IMG/VR virus record: IMGVR_UViG_3300020205_000714
Span: 1 to 20,033 of that record
DNA from: a virus
Direction: 5' to 3' (one strand)
DNA length: 20,033 bases
In this document: piece by piece, positions 13,970 to 19,290 of the stretch
Layout: each line of letters begins with the position of its first letter
Numbering within the stretch: position 1 is the stretch's first letter
Program-made: the position numbers and the translations under genes
Notes under the pieces: generated by a model
Seen by the model: only the letters and a program-made list of their open reading frames with translations
What the model was told of the DNA's origin: nothing
Database searches by the model: none

Positions 13970-15444
13970 TGCTTCCTCTTAATCTGTCTGATGTACCGCT
14001 TGATGCCAGCATCTACAAAGTTAGCCACATCCCTGCTTGGAAGCTTGGGCATATCGTGCAACTGCCTCGGCCACACGCCGAACTTTTCTTTGTACACGTT
14101 CGCGGCTCGCCCGCTCGACCACCCTTGATTGTTTACATAGTATTGAAGCATCGACCAAAACTCCTGCTTCACATCCCGCGTAGCCATGTTAGAACCCAAC
14201 TCAACCAACTCACCCTCTACCTCGGTGATCTTGTTCTTACGCTCACGCACATGACCACAGTTAAGACAAGAGTCAAGACGAGCAGGGAAGTAAGCCTCAC
14301 ACTTAGGACACTTGCACTCAGTCTTTTCCTTATCGCTTGGCTCGGTCTTGGCCTTCTCTTTCCCGTCATCCAGTACATGAACGCCGTTCTCAAACACATC
14401 GTCCCACTCCTCGCGGAACCGCATATAGTTTCCCGAATGGTCAAGCCACACCGCGTACTCCTTAGACGCATGACCACGCATAACCCGCCCCATCTGTTGG
14501 ATGTGGGAGGAGAGAGACTTGGTGAAAGGTCTAGCCGATACGCCCATCAATACATCAGGCACATCAAACCCCTTGGTCAGAATGTCCGTGGCAATCAGCC
14601 CTTGGATTGTTGTATCAGGCTTAGAGAAGTCCTCAATTACATCCTTCTTAAACTGATCGTCATCTCGGTAGCTGATGCTGATGAAGTTAAACCCCGCCTT
14701 GGCAAACTCTTGGGCTAAGTGAGCACCATGAGCCACACCCGAACAAAAGACAAGGGTCTTGACTGGCTTGCCAAATATCTCATTGGTCTTGCGTACCCAC
14801 GTAGCAACAATGTCGCCCGTGATCTTGATACCGCGCTCGGTAGCTTCCTTCTGCGACCACTCGCCCGCCACCTTCTTAGCGTCAGTCATGTCAATCTCCT
14901 TAGAGATAAACACACGCAAAGGCACAAGCACCTTGGCCTCCACCAACTCTTTGGTTGTGACTGTTGAGATTACATTCTCATACACCCGACCTAACCCCTT
15001 AGTAAATGGCGTAGCCGTCAGGCCAATGACCCGAACATCAGGATTGTTGTTGATGAAATCAATCGTAGCTTGCCGCGTCTGATGCGCTTCATCCACGATC
15101 ATAAGGTTCAAACCAGGGAACTCACCCCTTCTCTCTAACGTTTGAGCGGAGCAGACCTGAATGTTCTCATATGGCCTGTCCCGCCAGTGCCCCGACTGTA
15201 GTACGCCATGATCTATGTCGTACTTGTCTAGACGTAGGCTTGTCTGATCGCACAGAATAATCCTGTCCACGATCATCGCGCCCTTGTTACCCTTCTTCTT
15301 TGTGGCTTCTAGCAATGCTATCGCCATCTCTGTCTTGCCCGCCCCCGTAGGTGCGTAAAGGATTTGTCTCCGCGCTCCTGCGGCAAACCCCTTACGCAAG
15401 GCTTCCAATGTACTTGCCTGATACGGCCTTAGTTCTAGTCCCAT
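13966..15444 (-). CDS. SF2 DEAH-box helicase with C-terminal zinc ribbon (492 aa)
   Basis: Motifs in order: Q-motif-like LRPYQ (5-9), Walker A APTGAGKTE (31-39), Walker B DEAH (118-121), TATP of motif III, the helicase C domain with LVFCSGVAHGAHLA, the stretch IATDILTKGFDVPDV and QQMGRVMRG of motif VI. A CKCPKC-x10-CLNC zinc ribbon follows. The C-terminal 90 residues may bind DNA. It belongs to the ResIII/RecG-like helicases that many phages encode next to a primase. The likely role is strand separation in replication or repair. The ATG at 15444 has GGAG five bases upstream; a TTG at 15468 lies inside a hairpin. Confidence 0.92.
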   Translation of the reverse strand: MGLELRPYQASTLEALRKGFAAGARRQILYAPTGAGKTEMAIALLEATKKKGNKGAMIVDRIILCDQTSLRLDKYDIDHGVLQSGHWRDRPYENIQVCSAQTLERRGEFPGLNLMIVDEAHQTRQATIDFINNNPDVRVIGLTATPFTKGLGRVYENVISTVTTKELVEAKVLVPLRVFISKEIDMTDAKKVAGEWSQKEATERGIKITGDIVATWVRKTNEIFGKPVKTLVFCSGVAHGAHLAQEFAKAGFNFISISYRDDDQFKKDVIEDFSKPDTTIQGLIATDILTKGFDVPDVLMGVSARPFTKSLSSHIQQMGRVMRGHASKEYAVWLDHSGNYMRFREEWDDVFENGVHVLDDGKEKAKTEPSDKEKTECKCPKCEAYFPARLDSCLNCGHVRERKNKITEVEGELVELGSNMATRDVKQEFWSMLQYYVNNQGWSSGRAANVYKEKFGVWPRQLHDMPKLPSRDVANFVDAGIKRYIRQIKRKQ

Positions 15445-15456
15445 ATAAACTCCACT

Positions 15457-15478
15457 GTCAGCACACAAGCCTGCTGAC
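15457..15478 (-). promoter_or_regulatory. Hairpin just upstream of the helicase gene
   Basis: GTCAGCA (15457-15463) and TGCTGAC (15472-15478) form a perfect seven-pair stem with an eight-base loop. It lies in the only real gap (45 bases) of the long minus operon, directly before the helicase ribosome site. With no T-run it is not a terminator. RNA processing or translation control is possible. Confidence 0.5.
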
Positions 15479-15489
15479 TTAGGCTTTAC

Positions 15490-16293
15490 TTACAAACCTG
15501 CCGCCTTGATTTTCTTCTGAAGCATGGCGACCTGCTTCTTTAACTGCCCGTTCTCAGTCTGGTATGAGTTACGGGTGATCTTGATAGCCTCCAACTCTGC
15601 CTCAAGCACACGGATTCTTTCCCTTAACTCTGCGATTTTTTCTGTCGCGCTACTCTTTTCCTCGGCAGTTCCACCCATCTGATTGATGGCTAGCTTGTCC
15701 TTTAAAACCTCATTCTCTGCGGCTAAAGACTCCAACAACTCAGCCTGTGGGTCGTACTTAAACTCCTCCTCAACTGGTGCGGCGGGCTTATTTTTGACAG
15801 GTTCATTGGTAGCTTTACGCTCAAATGTTTTGCCATTCTTTTCGTACTTAATCGTATCTCTCTTGATGTTTAACTCAGCTTTGATCTTGCGAACAAACTC
15901 ATCAGATACCCTGCACTTCTCAGCAATCTTGCCGTTGCTCCAGTCTCCCCACTCAAAATCATTGAGCATATCAAGCACGTTCTTACGCTTGTCTGCATTG
16001 GTGCGTGGCAAACCATTGTCATAGTTGGCACCCTTAGAAAACAGGATGGCCTCCCGAAGTGTGCCAGTCACAACGTTGGAGTGTATGCTTGTCTTGCCTA
16101 GCTTCTTGGTAGCAAAGTAACGATGGAATCCATCAGCCAAGTAGTAATCAATACCATTGAAATAGACAGTCACCTCTGGGAACTTATCCCCCTGCGACAT
16201 TTGATGGGCGTAAGTGTCGATCTGTTCCTGACTCATCTCAACGCGAGACTGGGTGCCGCAATCTATGCGGAGGGCATTTAAATTTAAGATCAT
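15490..16293 (-). CDS. ParB/Srx-fold protein with long coiled coil (267 aa)
   Basis: Residues about 1-80 form a ParB-like domain: a substrate-loop region GTQSRVEM, then VTVYFNGIDYYLADGFHRYF, where the GFHR core corresponds to the GERR/GHHR motif. A KorB-like helix-turn-helix follows (WSNGKIAEKCRVSDEFVRKI). After a Pro/Lys linker, residues about 175-265 form a heptad-rich coiled coil (KIAELRERIRVLEAELEAIK). ParB domains bind CTP or act as nucleases or regulators. A phage protein with this layout may bind DNA as a dimer for partition, transcription or replication control; no ParA is seen here. The ATG at 16293 has GAGAGG six bases upstream and overlaps the previous stop. Confidence 0.85.
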   Translation of the reverse strand: MILNLNALRIDCGTQSRVEMSQEQIDTYAHQMSQGDKFPEVTVYFNGIDYYLADGFHRYFATKKLGKTSIHSNVVTGTLREAILFSKGANYDNGLPRTNADKRKNVLDMLNDFEWGDWSNGKIAEKCRVSDEFVRKIKAELNIKRDTIKYEKNGKTFERKATNEPVKNKPAAPVEEEFKYDPQAELLESLAAENEVLKDKLAINQMGGTAEEKSSATEKIAELRERIRVLEAELEAIKITRNSYQTENGQLKKQVAMLQKKIKAAGL

Positions 16294-16454
16294 TTGATTC
16301 CTCTCAGCGACCATCCCAATTGGAAGTAGTGCCATTTAGTTTGTATATTTGGGTTTGTGTAACGCTTGCCATTCCACAACTCCGCCACTTGCTTGGACTT
16401 TGTAGCCATAAAAGACTCAAAGACTTTTCTCACATCCGTTAGTTCTGTTTTCAT
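16290..16454 (-). CDS. Small basic protein of unknown function (54 aa)
   Basis: MKTELTDVRKVFESFMATKS leads into an aromatic, basic C-terminal half (AELWNGKRYTNPNIQTKWHY, then FQLGWSLRGIK). Short phage proteins with a Y-x-N-x-x-x-Q-x-K/R-W-x-x-F-x-x-G-W pattern are common; their role is unknown. Both ends are coupled by ATGA overlaps, and AGGGA precedes the start. Confidence 0.75.
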   Translation of the reverse strand: MKTELTDVRKVFESFMATKSKQVAELWNGKRYTNPNIQTKWHYFQLGWSLRGIK

Positions 16455-16561
16455 TCCCTGCCCTTCCAAAAGTTAACCTCTTTCTGATAGTGACAAACCA
16501 GTTCTTCCAGCATATCTATGTACTTGCCATTCCAAGCTAGCTTGTCCCGCATTTCTTTCAT
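16451..16561 (-). CDS. Micro-protein of unknown function (36 aa)
   Basis: The likely product is MKEMRDKLAWNGKYIDMLEE, then LVCHYQKEVNFWKGRE. I start at the ATG at 16561 because it overlaps the zinc-ribbon stop as ATGA, exactly like its neighbours, with AGAGG upstream. The frame stays open to an ATG at 16672 with a good AAAGGAG site, which would give 73 residues and a 115-base out-of-frame overlap with the zinc-ribbon gene. Helical and amphipathic. Function unknown. Confidence 0.55.
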   Translation of the reverse strand: MKEMRDKLAWNGKYIDMLEELVCHYQKEVNFWKGRE

Positions 16562-16746
16562 TGCCTCTGTTTCAAGTGACGGGTCGCAGATTTGTGTGCC
16601 CAACATCCCGCGCAATACCACTTGCTCTGACTCATTTGGATACCGCCTTCCGGCACTTTCATCTCGTTGCATTTGTTGCACTCCTTTGTTTGATGGACTG
16701 GCTGTTTCCCGCCAATTGATAGTTGTTGCTTAACGAAACCATTCAC
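16558..16746 (-). CDS. Small zinc-ribbon protein, copy A (62 aa)
   Basis: A treble-clef or zinc-ribbon signature is visible: C-N-K-C at about residues 23-26, then MKVPEGG, then W-Y-C-A-G-C about 20 residues later. The four cysteines probably hold one zinc ion. The protein at 17242 has the same layout (C-W-K-C, KSPNGG, F-I-C-K-D-C), so the two are paralogues or members of one family. The GTG start at 16746 overlaps the preceding stop (GTGA) and has AAGGAG nine bases upstream. Such proteins often contact nucleic acid or an enzyme partner; none is identified. Confidence 0.75.
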   Translation of the reverse strand: MNGFVKQQLSIGGKQPVHQTKECNKCNEMKVPEGGIQMSQSKWYCAGCWAHKSATRHLKQRQ

Positions 16747-16943
16747 TTCTTCATACTCCTTACGTAGACCGCAAAGCTAGCAGTTGTATCCCCGCCATTC
16801 TTCATGGCCTCAAACTCTTTAGCTACCTCCTCCAAAGTATCGTTCCTGATCTTGTTGGAGATGGGGTCAAGCTGACGCTGAATCATCTGCCGCTTACGCC
16901 AGCCCAACGCCCGCTCCCATATATTCAATTCAGGTTCTGACAT
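16743..16943 (-). CDS. Small protein of unknown function (66 aa)
   Basis: MSEPELNIWERALGWRKRQM is followed by a helix (NDTLEEVAKEFEAMKNGGDT) and a Tyr/Val end (FAVYVRSMKK). The start lies inside the preceding gene with AGGAG four bases upstream, and the stop overlaps the zinc-ribbon start. The C-terminal pattern (EFEAM, FA-YVR-M) recalls short phage proteins of the same kind of operon. No function is assignable. Confidence 0.7.
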   Translation of the reverse strand: MSEPELNIWERALGWRKRQMIQRQLDPISNKIRNDTLEEVAKEFEAMKNGGDTTASFAVYVRSMKK

Positions 16944-17110
16944 GGAACTCCTTTCAGGTCTGGAAACATCTTGTCTACTTGCGCTTTGATCCTGTCGTTG
17001 CGCTCTTTAATCTTTGCCGCCCTCTCAAGGATGGGCGCAATAAGCCACGAGATTCTTTTGTTATGGCTCAGCTTTGCTAGTATTCTTCTTCGGTTTGCTC
17101 TTGCTTTCAT
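16925..17110 (-). CDS. Small very basic protein of unknown function (61 aa)
   Basis: The product MKARANRRRILAKLSHNKRI is dense in Lys and Arg and continues with a helix (LERAAKIKERNDRIKAQVDK). The ATG at 17110 has a full AGGAGG upstream; an in-frame TTG at 17128 would include that site. It overlaps the preceding gene by 50 bases and the next by 19. The charge suggests nucleic-acid binding, by inference only. Confidence 0.65.
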   Translation of the reverse strand: MKARANRRRILAKLSHNKRISWLIAPILERAAKIKERNDRIKAQVDKMFPDLKGVPCQNLN

Positions 17111-17258
17111 CTTTCCTCCTGTATTCAATTACCTCATTCAGCAATCGCTCCATCTCGTCTGCCGCCATCAAATGAAAAGGAGTAATCGGTTTGTGGCTTG
17201 CAATTGAACGCATCATGGCAATGGTTTGCCTTGCCGTTCGTTCACTCAGCCTTGCCAT
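17061..17258 (-). CDS. Small protein of unknown function (65 aa)
   Basis: It starts MARLSERTARQTIAMMRSIA with AAGGAG seven bases before the ATG at 17258; an upstream ATG at 17276 lies before that site. A helical body (FHLMAADEMERLLNEVIEYR) ends in a disordered Lys/Ser tail. The tail is the part that overlaps the next gene in another frame. Function unknown. Confidence 0.7.
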   Translation of the reverse strand: MARLSERTARQTIAMMRSIASHKPITPFHLMAADEMERLLNEVIEYRRKDESKSKPKKNTSKAEP

Positions 17259-17466
17259 TTGCTTTCTCCTTAGCATCCATGCAGTCTTTACAAATAAACT
17301 TGTGCAACCCTGCCATGATCCTGAGATAGCCGCCGTTCGGAGACTTATCTTTTTGGCACTTCCAACACATTTTCCACTTTTGGCTCATACGCTTTTCGTT
17401 TCTTTGTTGTCCTCTTAAAGCCGCAATGTTGCTTGCAAGAACATTTCCAAATCCAGTACCTCTCAT
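17242..17466 (-). CDS. Small zinc-ribbon protein, copy B (74 aa)
   Basis: After a polar N-terminus of about 30 residues, the motif C-W-K-C, KDKSPNGGYLRIM and F-I-C-K-D-C gives two CxxC pairs about 20 residues apart, a probable zinc site. It shares this layout and the P-x-G-G turn with the protein at 16558. The ATG overlaps the preceding stop (ATGA). An internal ATG at the MSQKWKMCW position could give a shorter form that is only the zinc domain. Function unknown. Confidence 0.75.
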   Translation of the reverse strand: MRGTGFGNVLASNIAALRGQQRNEKRMSQKWKMCWKCQKDKSPNGGYLRIMAGLHKFICKDCMDAKEKANGKAE

Positions 17467-17723
17467 GTGTTCTTCTCCTTGAGTTTGGCTTCGGTAGCTA
17501 TTTGAACGTCTTCTGCATATTCGCTAGCCGTCATAAATTGGTTGTAAGCCACGCCGTTTCTAACGAGTTTGCGCTCCTCATGCGTCAGCCCTACCCACTC
17601 ACTCTCAGCTTCTGTTACCAGTTGGGCAAAGCTTTCAAACTTCTCAATCTCCCTATTACTGGCGTGTCTGATAAAGCCAAGCCCTACCTTCTCAGCAACT
17701 TCAAATAGTTCATCGCGGGTCAT
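17463..17723 (-). CDS. Small helical protein of unknown function (86 aa)
   Basis: Second gene of the minus operon, coupled to the XRE gene and the next gene by ATGA overlaps. The sequence (MTRDELFEVAEKVGLGFIRH, then FESFAQLVTEAESEWVGLTH) is predominantly helical and acidic, without metal or catalytic motifs. Its position directly behind a regulator might suggest a partner role, as in two-gene regulatory or toxin-antitoxin cassettes, but nothing in the sequence supports a toxin. Confidence 0.7.
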   Translation of the reverse strand: MTRDELFEVAEKVGLGFIRHASNREIEKFESFAQLVTEAESEWVGLTHEERKLVRNGVAYNQFMTASEYAEDVQIATEAKLKEKNT

Positions 17724-18052
17724 ACTGCTACCTTTCTGTCAGACCTTCTTTTGGTGACATCTTCCAAGTTAGAAGCGGCAGTGTTAATTGCTGGATTGCT
17801 CACCTTAATAATTAAATTATCGTAATCGTGCAACTCTATTTCGATGCCTATTGACTTAAAGAAATACACACAGTCCAAAAGAAAATCTGCATTTGCTTTC
17901 ATTTCAAGAGTTTCGATCCGAGCAATAGTTGACTTGGCTACCCCCATCATTTCCGAAAAGTCTTGTTGATTGATCCCCGCCGCCGCTCTCGCAGTGCGGA
18001 TGGCAACGGCGACCTTTCCATTTAAATCTGGTTGCAGTTCATCTAGTGTCAT
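17720..18052 (-). CDS. XRE/Cro-type helix-turn-helix regulator (110 aa)
   Basis: Residues about 12-67 form an HTH_3 domain: VAVAIRTARAAAGINQQDFS is helix 1-2, and MMGVAKSTIARIE is the recognition turn and helix. The C-terminal 45 residues (IEIELHDYDNLIIKVSNPAI) are beta-like and may mediate dimerisation. First gene of the thirteen-gene minus operon, behind its own promoter and with AGGAG five bases before the ATG. It probably regulates its own operon; the palindromic sites at 9867 and 19319 are other candidate targets, but the same sequence is not present in its own promoter. Length fits a Cro-like rather than a cleavable CI repressor. Confidence 0.85.
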   Translation of the reverse strand: MTLDELQPDLNGKVAVAIRTARAAAGINQQDFSEMMGVAKSTIARIETLEMKANADFLLDCVYFFKSIGIEIELHDYDNLIIKVSNPAINTAASNLEDVTKRRSDRKVAV

Positions 18053-18080
18053 TGCTTCTCCTGTTGTAGATTTGTGTGCG

Positions 18081-18109
18081 ATTATACACTAAAACACAGC
18101 TAAGTACAA
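18081..18109 (-). promoter_or_regulatory. Promoter of the XRE-led minus operon
   Basis: On the minus strand TTGTAC (18109-18104), a 17-base spacer and a perfect TATAAT (18086-18081). Transcription would begin near 18074, 22 bases before the XRE ATG. The bases GTGT...ACAC around the -10 (18088-18073) form a short inverted repeat that could be an operator. Confidence 0.65.
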
Positions 18110-18155
18110 AGAAGTTCAATAGTATTTACCCGTAGCCTGTAAAAAGGCATAGGTT

Positions 18156-18204
18156 CCCCAAGGGTGAGAAGCTCTCTCCCTCTCCCAGCGAAGCTCACTT
18201 GGGG
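18156..18204 (-). ncRNA. Stable hairpin in the structured non-coding region
   Basis: CCCCAAG (18156-18162) pairs with CTTGGGG (18198-18204). The stem continues inward as TGAG with CTCA across a two-base bulge, enclosing a purine-rich loop. It belongs to the region 18110-18400, which has many inverted repeats and no convincing gene. Orientation is taken from its neighbours. Confidence 0.4.
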
Positions 18205-18275
18205 CTTGCCTAGAGTACGCAGAACGTAGCGATTCGTCTGTAGCGGTCTTGTCTCACCATGTCCCACTACATTGT

Positions 18276-18298
18276 CCAGTCCCTCGCTAACAGGCTGG
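18276..18298 (-). ncRNA. Hairpin with the recurring GUUAGCG loop (copy Z)
   Basis: On the minus strand CCAGCCU and AGG-GA-CUGG pair, with a two-base bulge, around the loop GUUAGCG. The same seven-base loop tops hairpins in elements X and Y, with different stems. The downstream element shared by X and Y is not found here, so Z may be a partial relative or a domain of a larger RNA. Confidence 0.5.
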
Positions 18299-18395
18299 GC
18301 GGCTTTTCCTGGGGGTGTGACCAGTGCCGGTGTTCTCTTCCGCGCCACCCATGCAGGTGCTTGCTATCGTGCGGAGTACGGCTGTCGAGGGAGGA

Positions 18396-18490
18396 GGAAC
18401 TAAGTCGGCTCACATAAAGCAGTGTAGCTTTTGCATTTCGTCTGACTTTTAAATCTGCGGAGGCGCTAACCCACCGCCCGACCTAGTTCC
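18396..18490 (-). ncRNA. Twin structured RNA element X
   Basis: On the minus strand a 13-pair closing stem joins GGAACUAGGUCGG (18490-18478) to CCGACUUAGUUCC (18408-18396). One of its pairs is G-U, which exists only on this strand. Directly inside is the hairpin GCGGUGG-GUUAGCG-CCUCCGC, then 31 variable bases, then ACACUGCUUUAUGUG, which can form a short hairpin. Element Y has the same order, the same loop and the same 3' element, but a different closing stem. It begins four bases after the T-run of the small RNA gene. No protein reading frame explains it. Confidence 0.65.
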
Positions 18491-18591
18491 AAAATAAAAA
18501 AGGCTGTTTAGAAGTGCGTCCGGTAGGAACCTTGCCTAATATCTCTCGCCACGAAAGTATTAGGTAAGGCGGAACGCACATCTAAACAGCC
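18491..18591 (-). terminator. Intrinsic terminator ending the small RNA
   Basis: The 18-base arms at 18574-18591 and 18502-18519 pair at 17 positions and are followed on the minus strand by TTTTTTATTTT (18501-18491). The arms enclose the inner hairpin, so the terminator and the RNA body are one structure. Confidence 0.75.
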
Positions 18592-18615
18592 TGATTCATT
18601 GCTTCCTACGGCAAC
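18495..18615 (-). ncRNA. Small structured RNA gene (about 120 nt)
   Basis: The RNA would start near 18615, seven bases after a consensus promoter, and end in the T-run at about 18495. Its fold is an outer stem of 17/18 pairs (18574-18591 with 18502-18519) and an inner hairpin. In the inner hairpin 18558-18569 pairs with 18530-18541 (11 of 12), extended by CUUUCG and CGAGAG around a UGG triloop. The 5' leader GUAGGAA (18609-18603) is perfectly complementary to the junction UUCCUAC (18529-18523), which would make a pseudoknot. A five-codon reading frame begins in the leader. The layout recalls phage immunity RNAs such as P1/P7 C4 and P4 CI, but I recognise no family sequence. Confidence 0.7.
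18582..18599 (-). other. Five-codon leader reading frame in the small RNA
   Basis: ATG AAT CAG GCT GTT TAG (MNQAV) has AGGA four bases upstream, within the segment that can form the pseudoknot. Its last codons are the 5' arm of the outer stem. It could be a chance frame or a control peptide linking translation to folding. Confidence 0.3.
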
Positions 18616-18621
18616 GAGCGG

Positions 18622-18650
18622 AATATATCAAACGCTAATAGGCTTGTCAA
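18622..18650 (-). promoter_or_regulatory. Strong promoter of the small RNA
   Basis: On the minus strand a perfect TTGACA (18650-18645), a 17-base spacer and TATATT (18627-18622). Direct 11-bp repeats lie just upstream of the -35. Confidence 0.75.
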
Positions 18651-18664
18651 TAGTTCATGGGAAT

Positions 18665-18693
18665 TTACCGGACTATTACCGGACTATTACCGG
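18665..18693. repeat. Direct 11-bp iterons upstream of the small RNA promoter
   Basis: TTACCGGACTA occurs twice head to tail (18665-18675, 18676-18686), followed by TTACCGG (18687-18693). The spacing equals one DNA helical turn, so bound proteins would line up on one face. The array lies at about -50 to -79 from the predicted start, a usual place for an activator. Confidence 0.7.
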
Positions 18694-18722
18694 TCAAATA
18701 CGACACGGTGTCGCTTTTGGAG

Positions 18723-18805
18723 ATGTTGGTGGGCACATGAAGCAGTGTTCTGTAAAAACCGAACTAAGGAAATACAAGCGGCGCTAACCCGCTTACCACC
18801 AACAC
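18723..18805 (-). ncRNA. Twin structured RNA element Y
   Basis: On the minus strand the closing stem pairs UGUUGGUGG (18804-18796) with CCACCAACA (18732-18724), plus one outer G-U pair that exists only on this strand. One base inside is the hairpin AAGCGG-GUUAGCG-CCGCUU (18794-18776), then 27 variable bases, then ACACUGCUUCAUGUG (18748-18734), which differs from X at one position. Loops and the 3' element are conserved relative to X while all stems differ but still pair. It lies between the VRR-NUC terminator and the iterons. I found no clear promoter of its own. Confidence 0.65.
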
Positions 18806-18895
18806 GACTGGAGACTGAAGCCAGCGGCAACTGGAGATTGCATAGGCTGAAACTCTGCAACCTTTATCCGACGATCCCCATGCGTGATGCCTCTG

Positions 18896-18923
18896 AAAAA
18901 AGTGGCCCCGATTAAGGAGCCAC
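18896..18923 (-). terminator. Intrinsic terminator after the VRR-NUC gene
   Basis: On the minus strand GTGGCTCC (18923-18916) and GGGGCCAC (18909-18902) form eight pairs, one of them U-G, around a six-base loop. TTTTTT (18901-18896) follows at once. It lies 57 bases after the nuclease stop and separates that transcript from the structured RNA region. Confidence 0.8.
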
Positions 18924-18979
18924 AAAACCAATCAAAGGAAAAAAGCAACCAACAACCAGCCCTCTGGTATGAGCATATA

Positions 18980-19267
18980 TTACTTGACCCATTTGATAAT
19001 TTCAAGTGCTTGTTCAACAGAATTTACAATAACTAGCATTCCACCACGCCATTCGTTAAAGAACTTCTGCTCCGGCTCGGTCAGCTTCCTCGCAGACGGA
19101 ACCTTGTCCCCATCCTTAACTTCCATCAGGATGGTGTACCCCTTGTACCCAACCAGGAGATCAGGTATCCCGTCACCCTGAGAAATAATCCGCACGACCG
19201 CGCCAGCTTTACGCAAGGCATCTACGATCTTGTTCTGGTTGGCATCTATTCTGTTGGCGTATCTCAT
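18980..19267 (-). CDS. VRR-NUC-type PD-(D/E)XK nuclease (95 aa)
   Basis: A complete small nuclease domain is visible: an N-terminal helix (ANQNKIVDALRKAGAVVRII), GDGIPDLLVGYKG with the first catalytic Asp, and TILMEVKDG, the E-x-K pair of the PD-(D/E)XK core. It ends with LTEPEQKFFNEW, then a strand-helix (GMLVIVNSVEQALEII). Stand-alone VRR-NUC proteins are common in phages and are thought to cut branched DNA, like Holliday-junction resolvases. The ATG at 19267 has AGGAG five bases upstream; a longer reading from 19300 is less likely. It diverges from the operon that contains another PD-(D/E)XK nuclease. Confidence 0.9.
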   Translation of the reverse strand: MRYANRIDANQNKIVDALRKAGAVVRIISQGDGIPDLLVGYKGYTILMEVKDGDKVPSARKLTEPEQKFFNEWRGGMLVIVNSVEQALEIIKWVK

Positions 19268-19290
19268 AGCATCTCCTGTCTGATGCAAAT

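Noticed and set aside
18100-18348. 82-codon minus-strand frame starting with GTG
   Set aside because: No ribosome site; its codons are rich in rare Arg and Leu codons. It covers hairpins Z and CCCCAAG/CTTGGGG and runs into the XRE promoter. No protein family is recognised. RNA structure explains the region better, though a gene is not fully excluded.
18495-18615. Retron msr-msd or hammerhead ribozyme
   Set aside because: No reverse transcriptase is encoded nearby, and the CUGAUGA core of a hammerhead is missing although GAAA occurs.
18599-18787. 62-codon plus-strand frame
   Set aside because: It starts with TTG without a ribosome site and its composition comes from the iterons, the small-RNA promoter and element Y on the other strand.
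18457-18792. Integron attC-like sites (GTTAGC core)
   Set aside because: The shared GTTAGCG lies in hairpin loops rather than at the ends of the palindromes, does not fit GTTRRRY, and no integrase is present.
18396-18805. tRNA or tmRNA genes
   Set aside because: The elements have a closing stem and hairpins but no T-loop sequence, anticodon arm geometry or CCA end.
18396-18805. IS200/IS605-type end palindromes flanking a small element
   Set aside because: X and Y are 80-95 bases, lie in the same orientation, lack TTAC/TCAA-type target arrangements, and no transposase is present.
18793-19017. 74-codon minus-strand frame
   Set aside because: It overlaps the end of the VRR-NUC gene and its terminator, and has no ribosome site.
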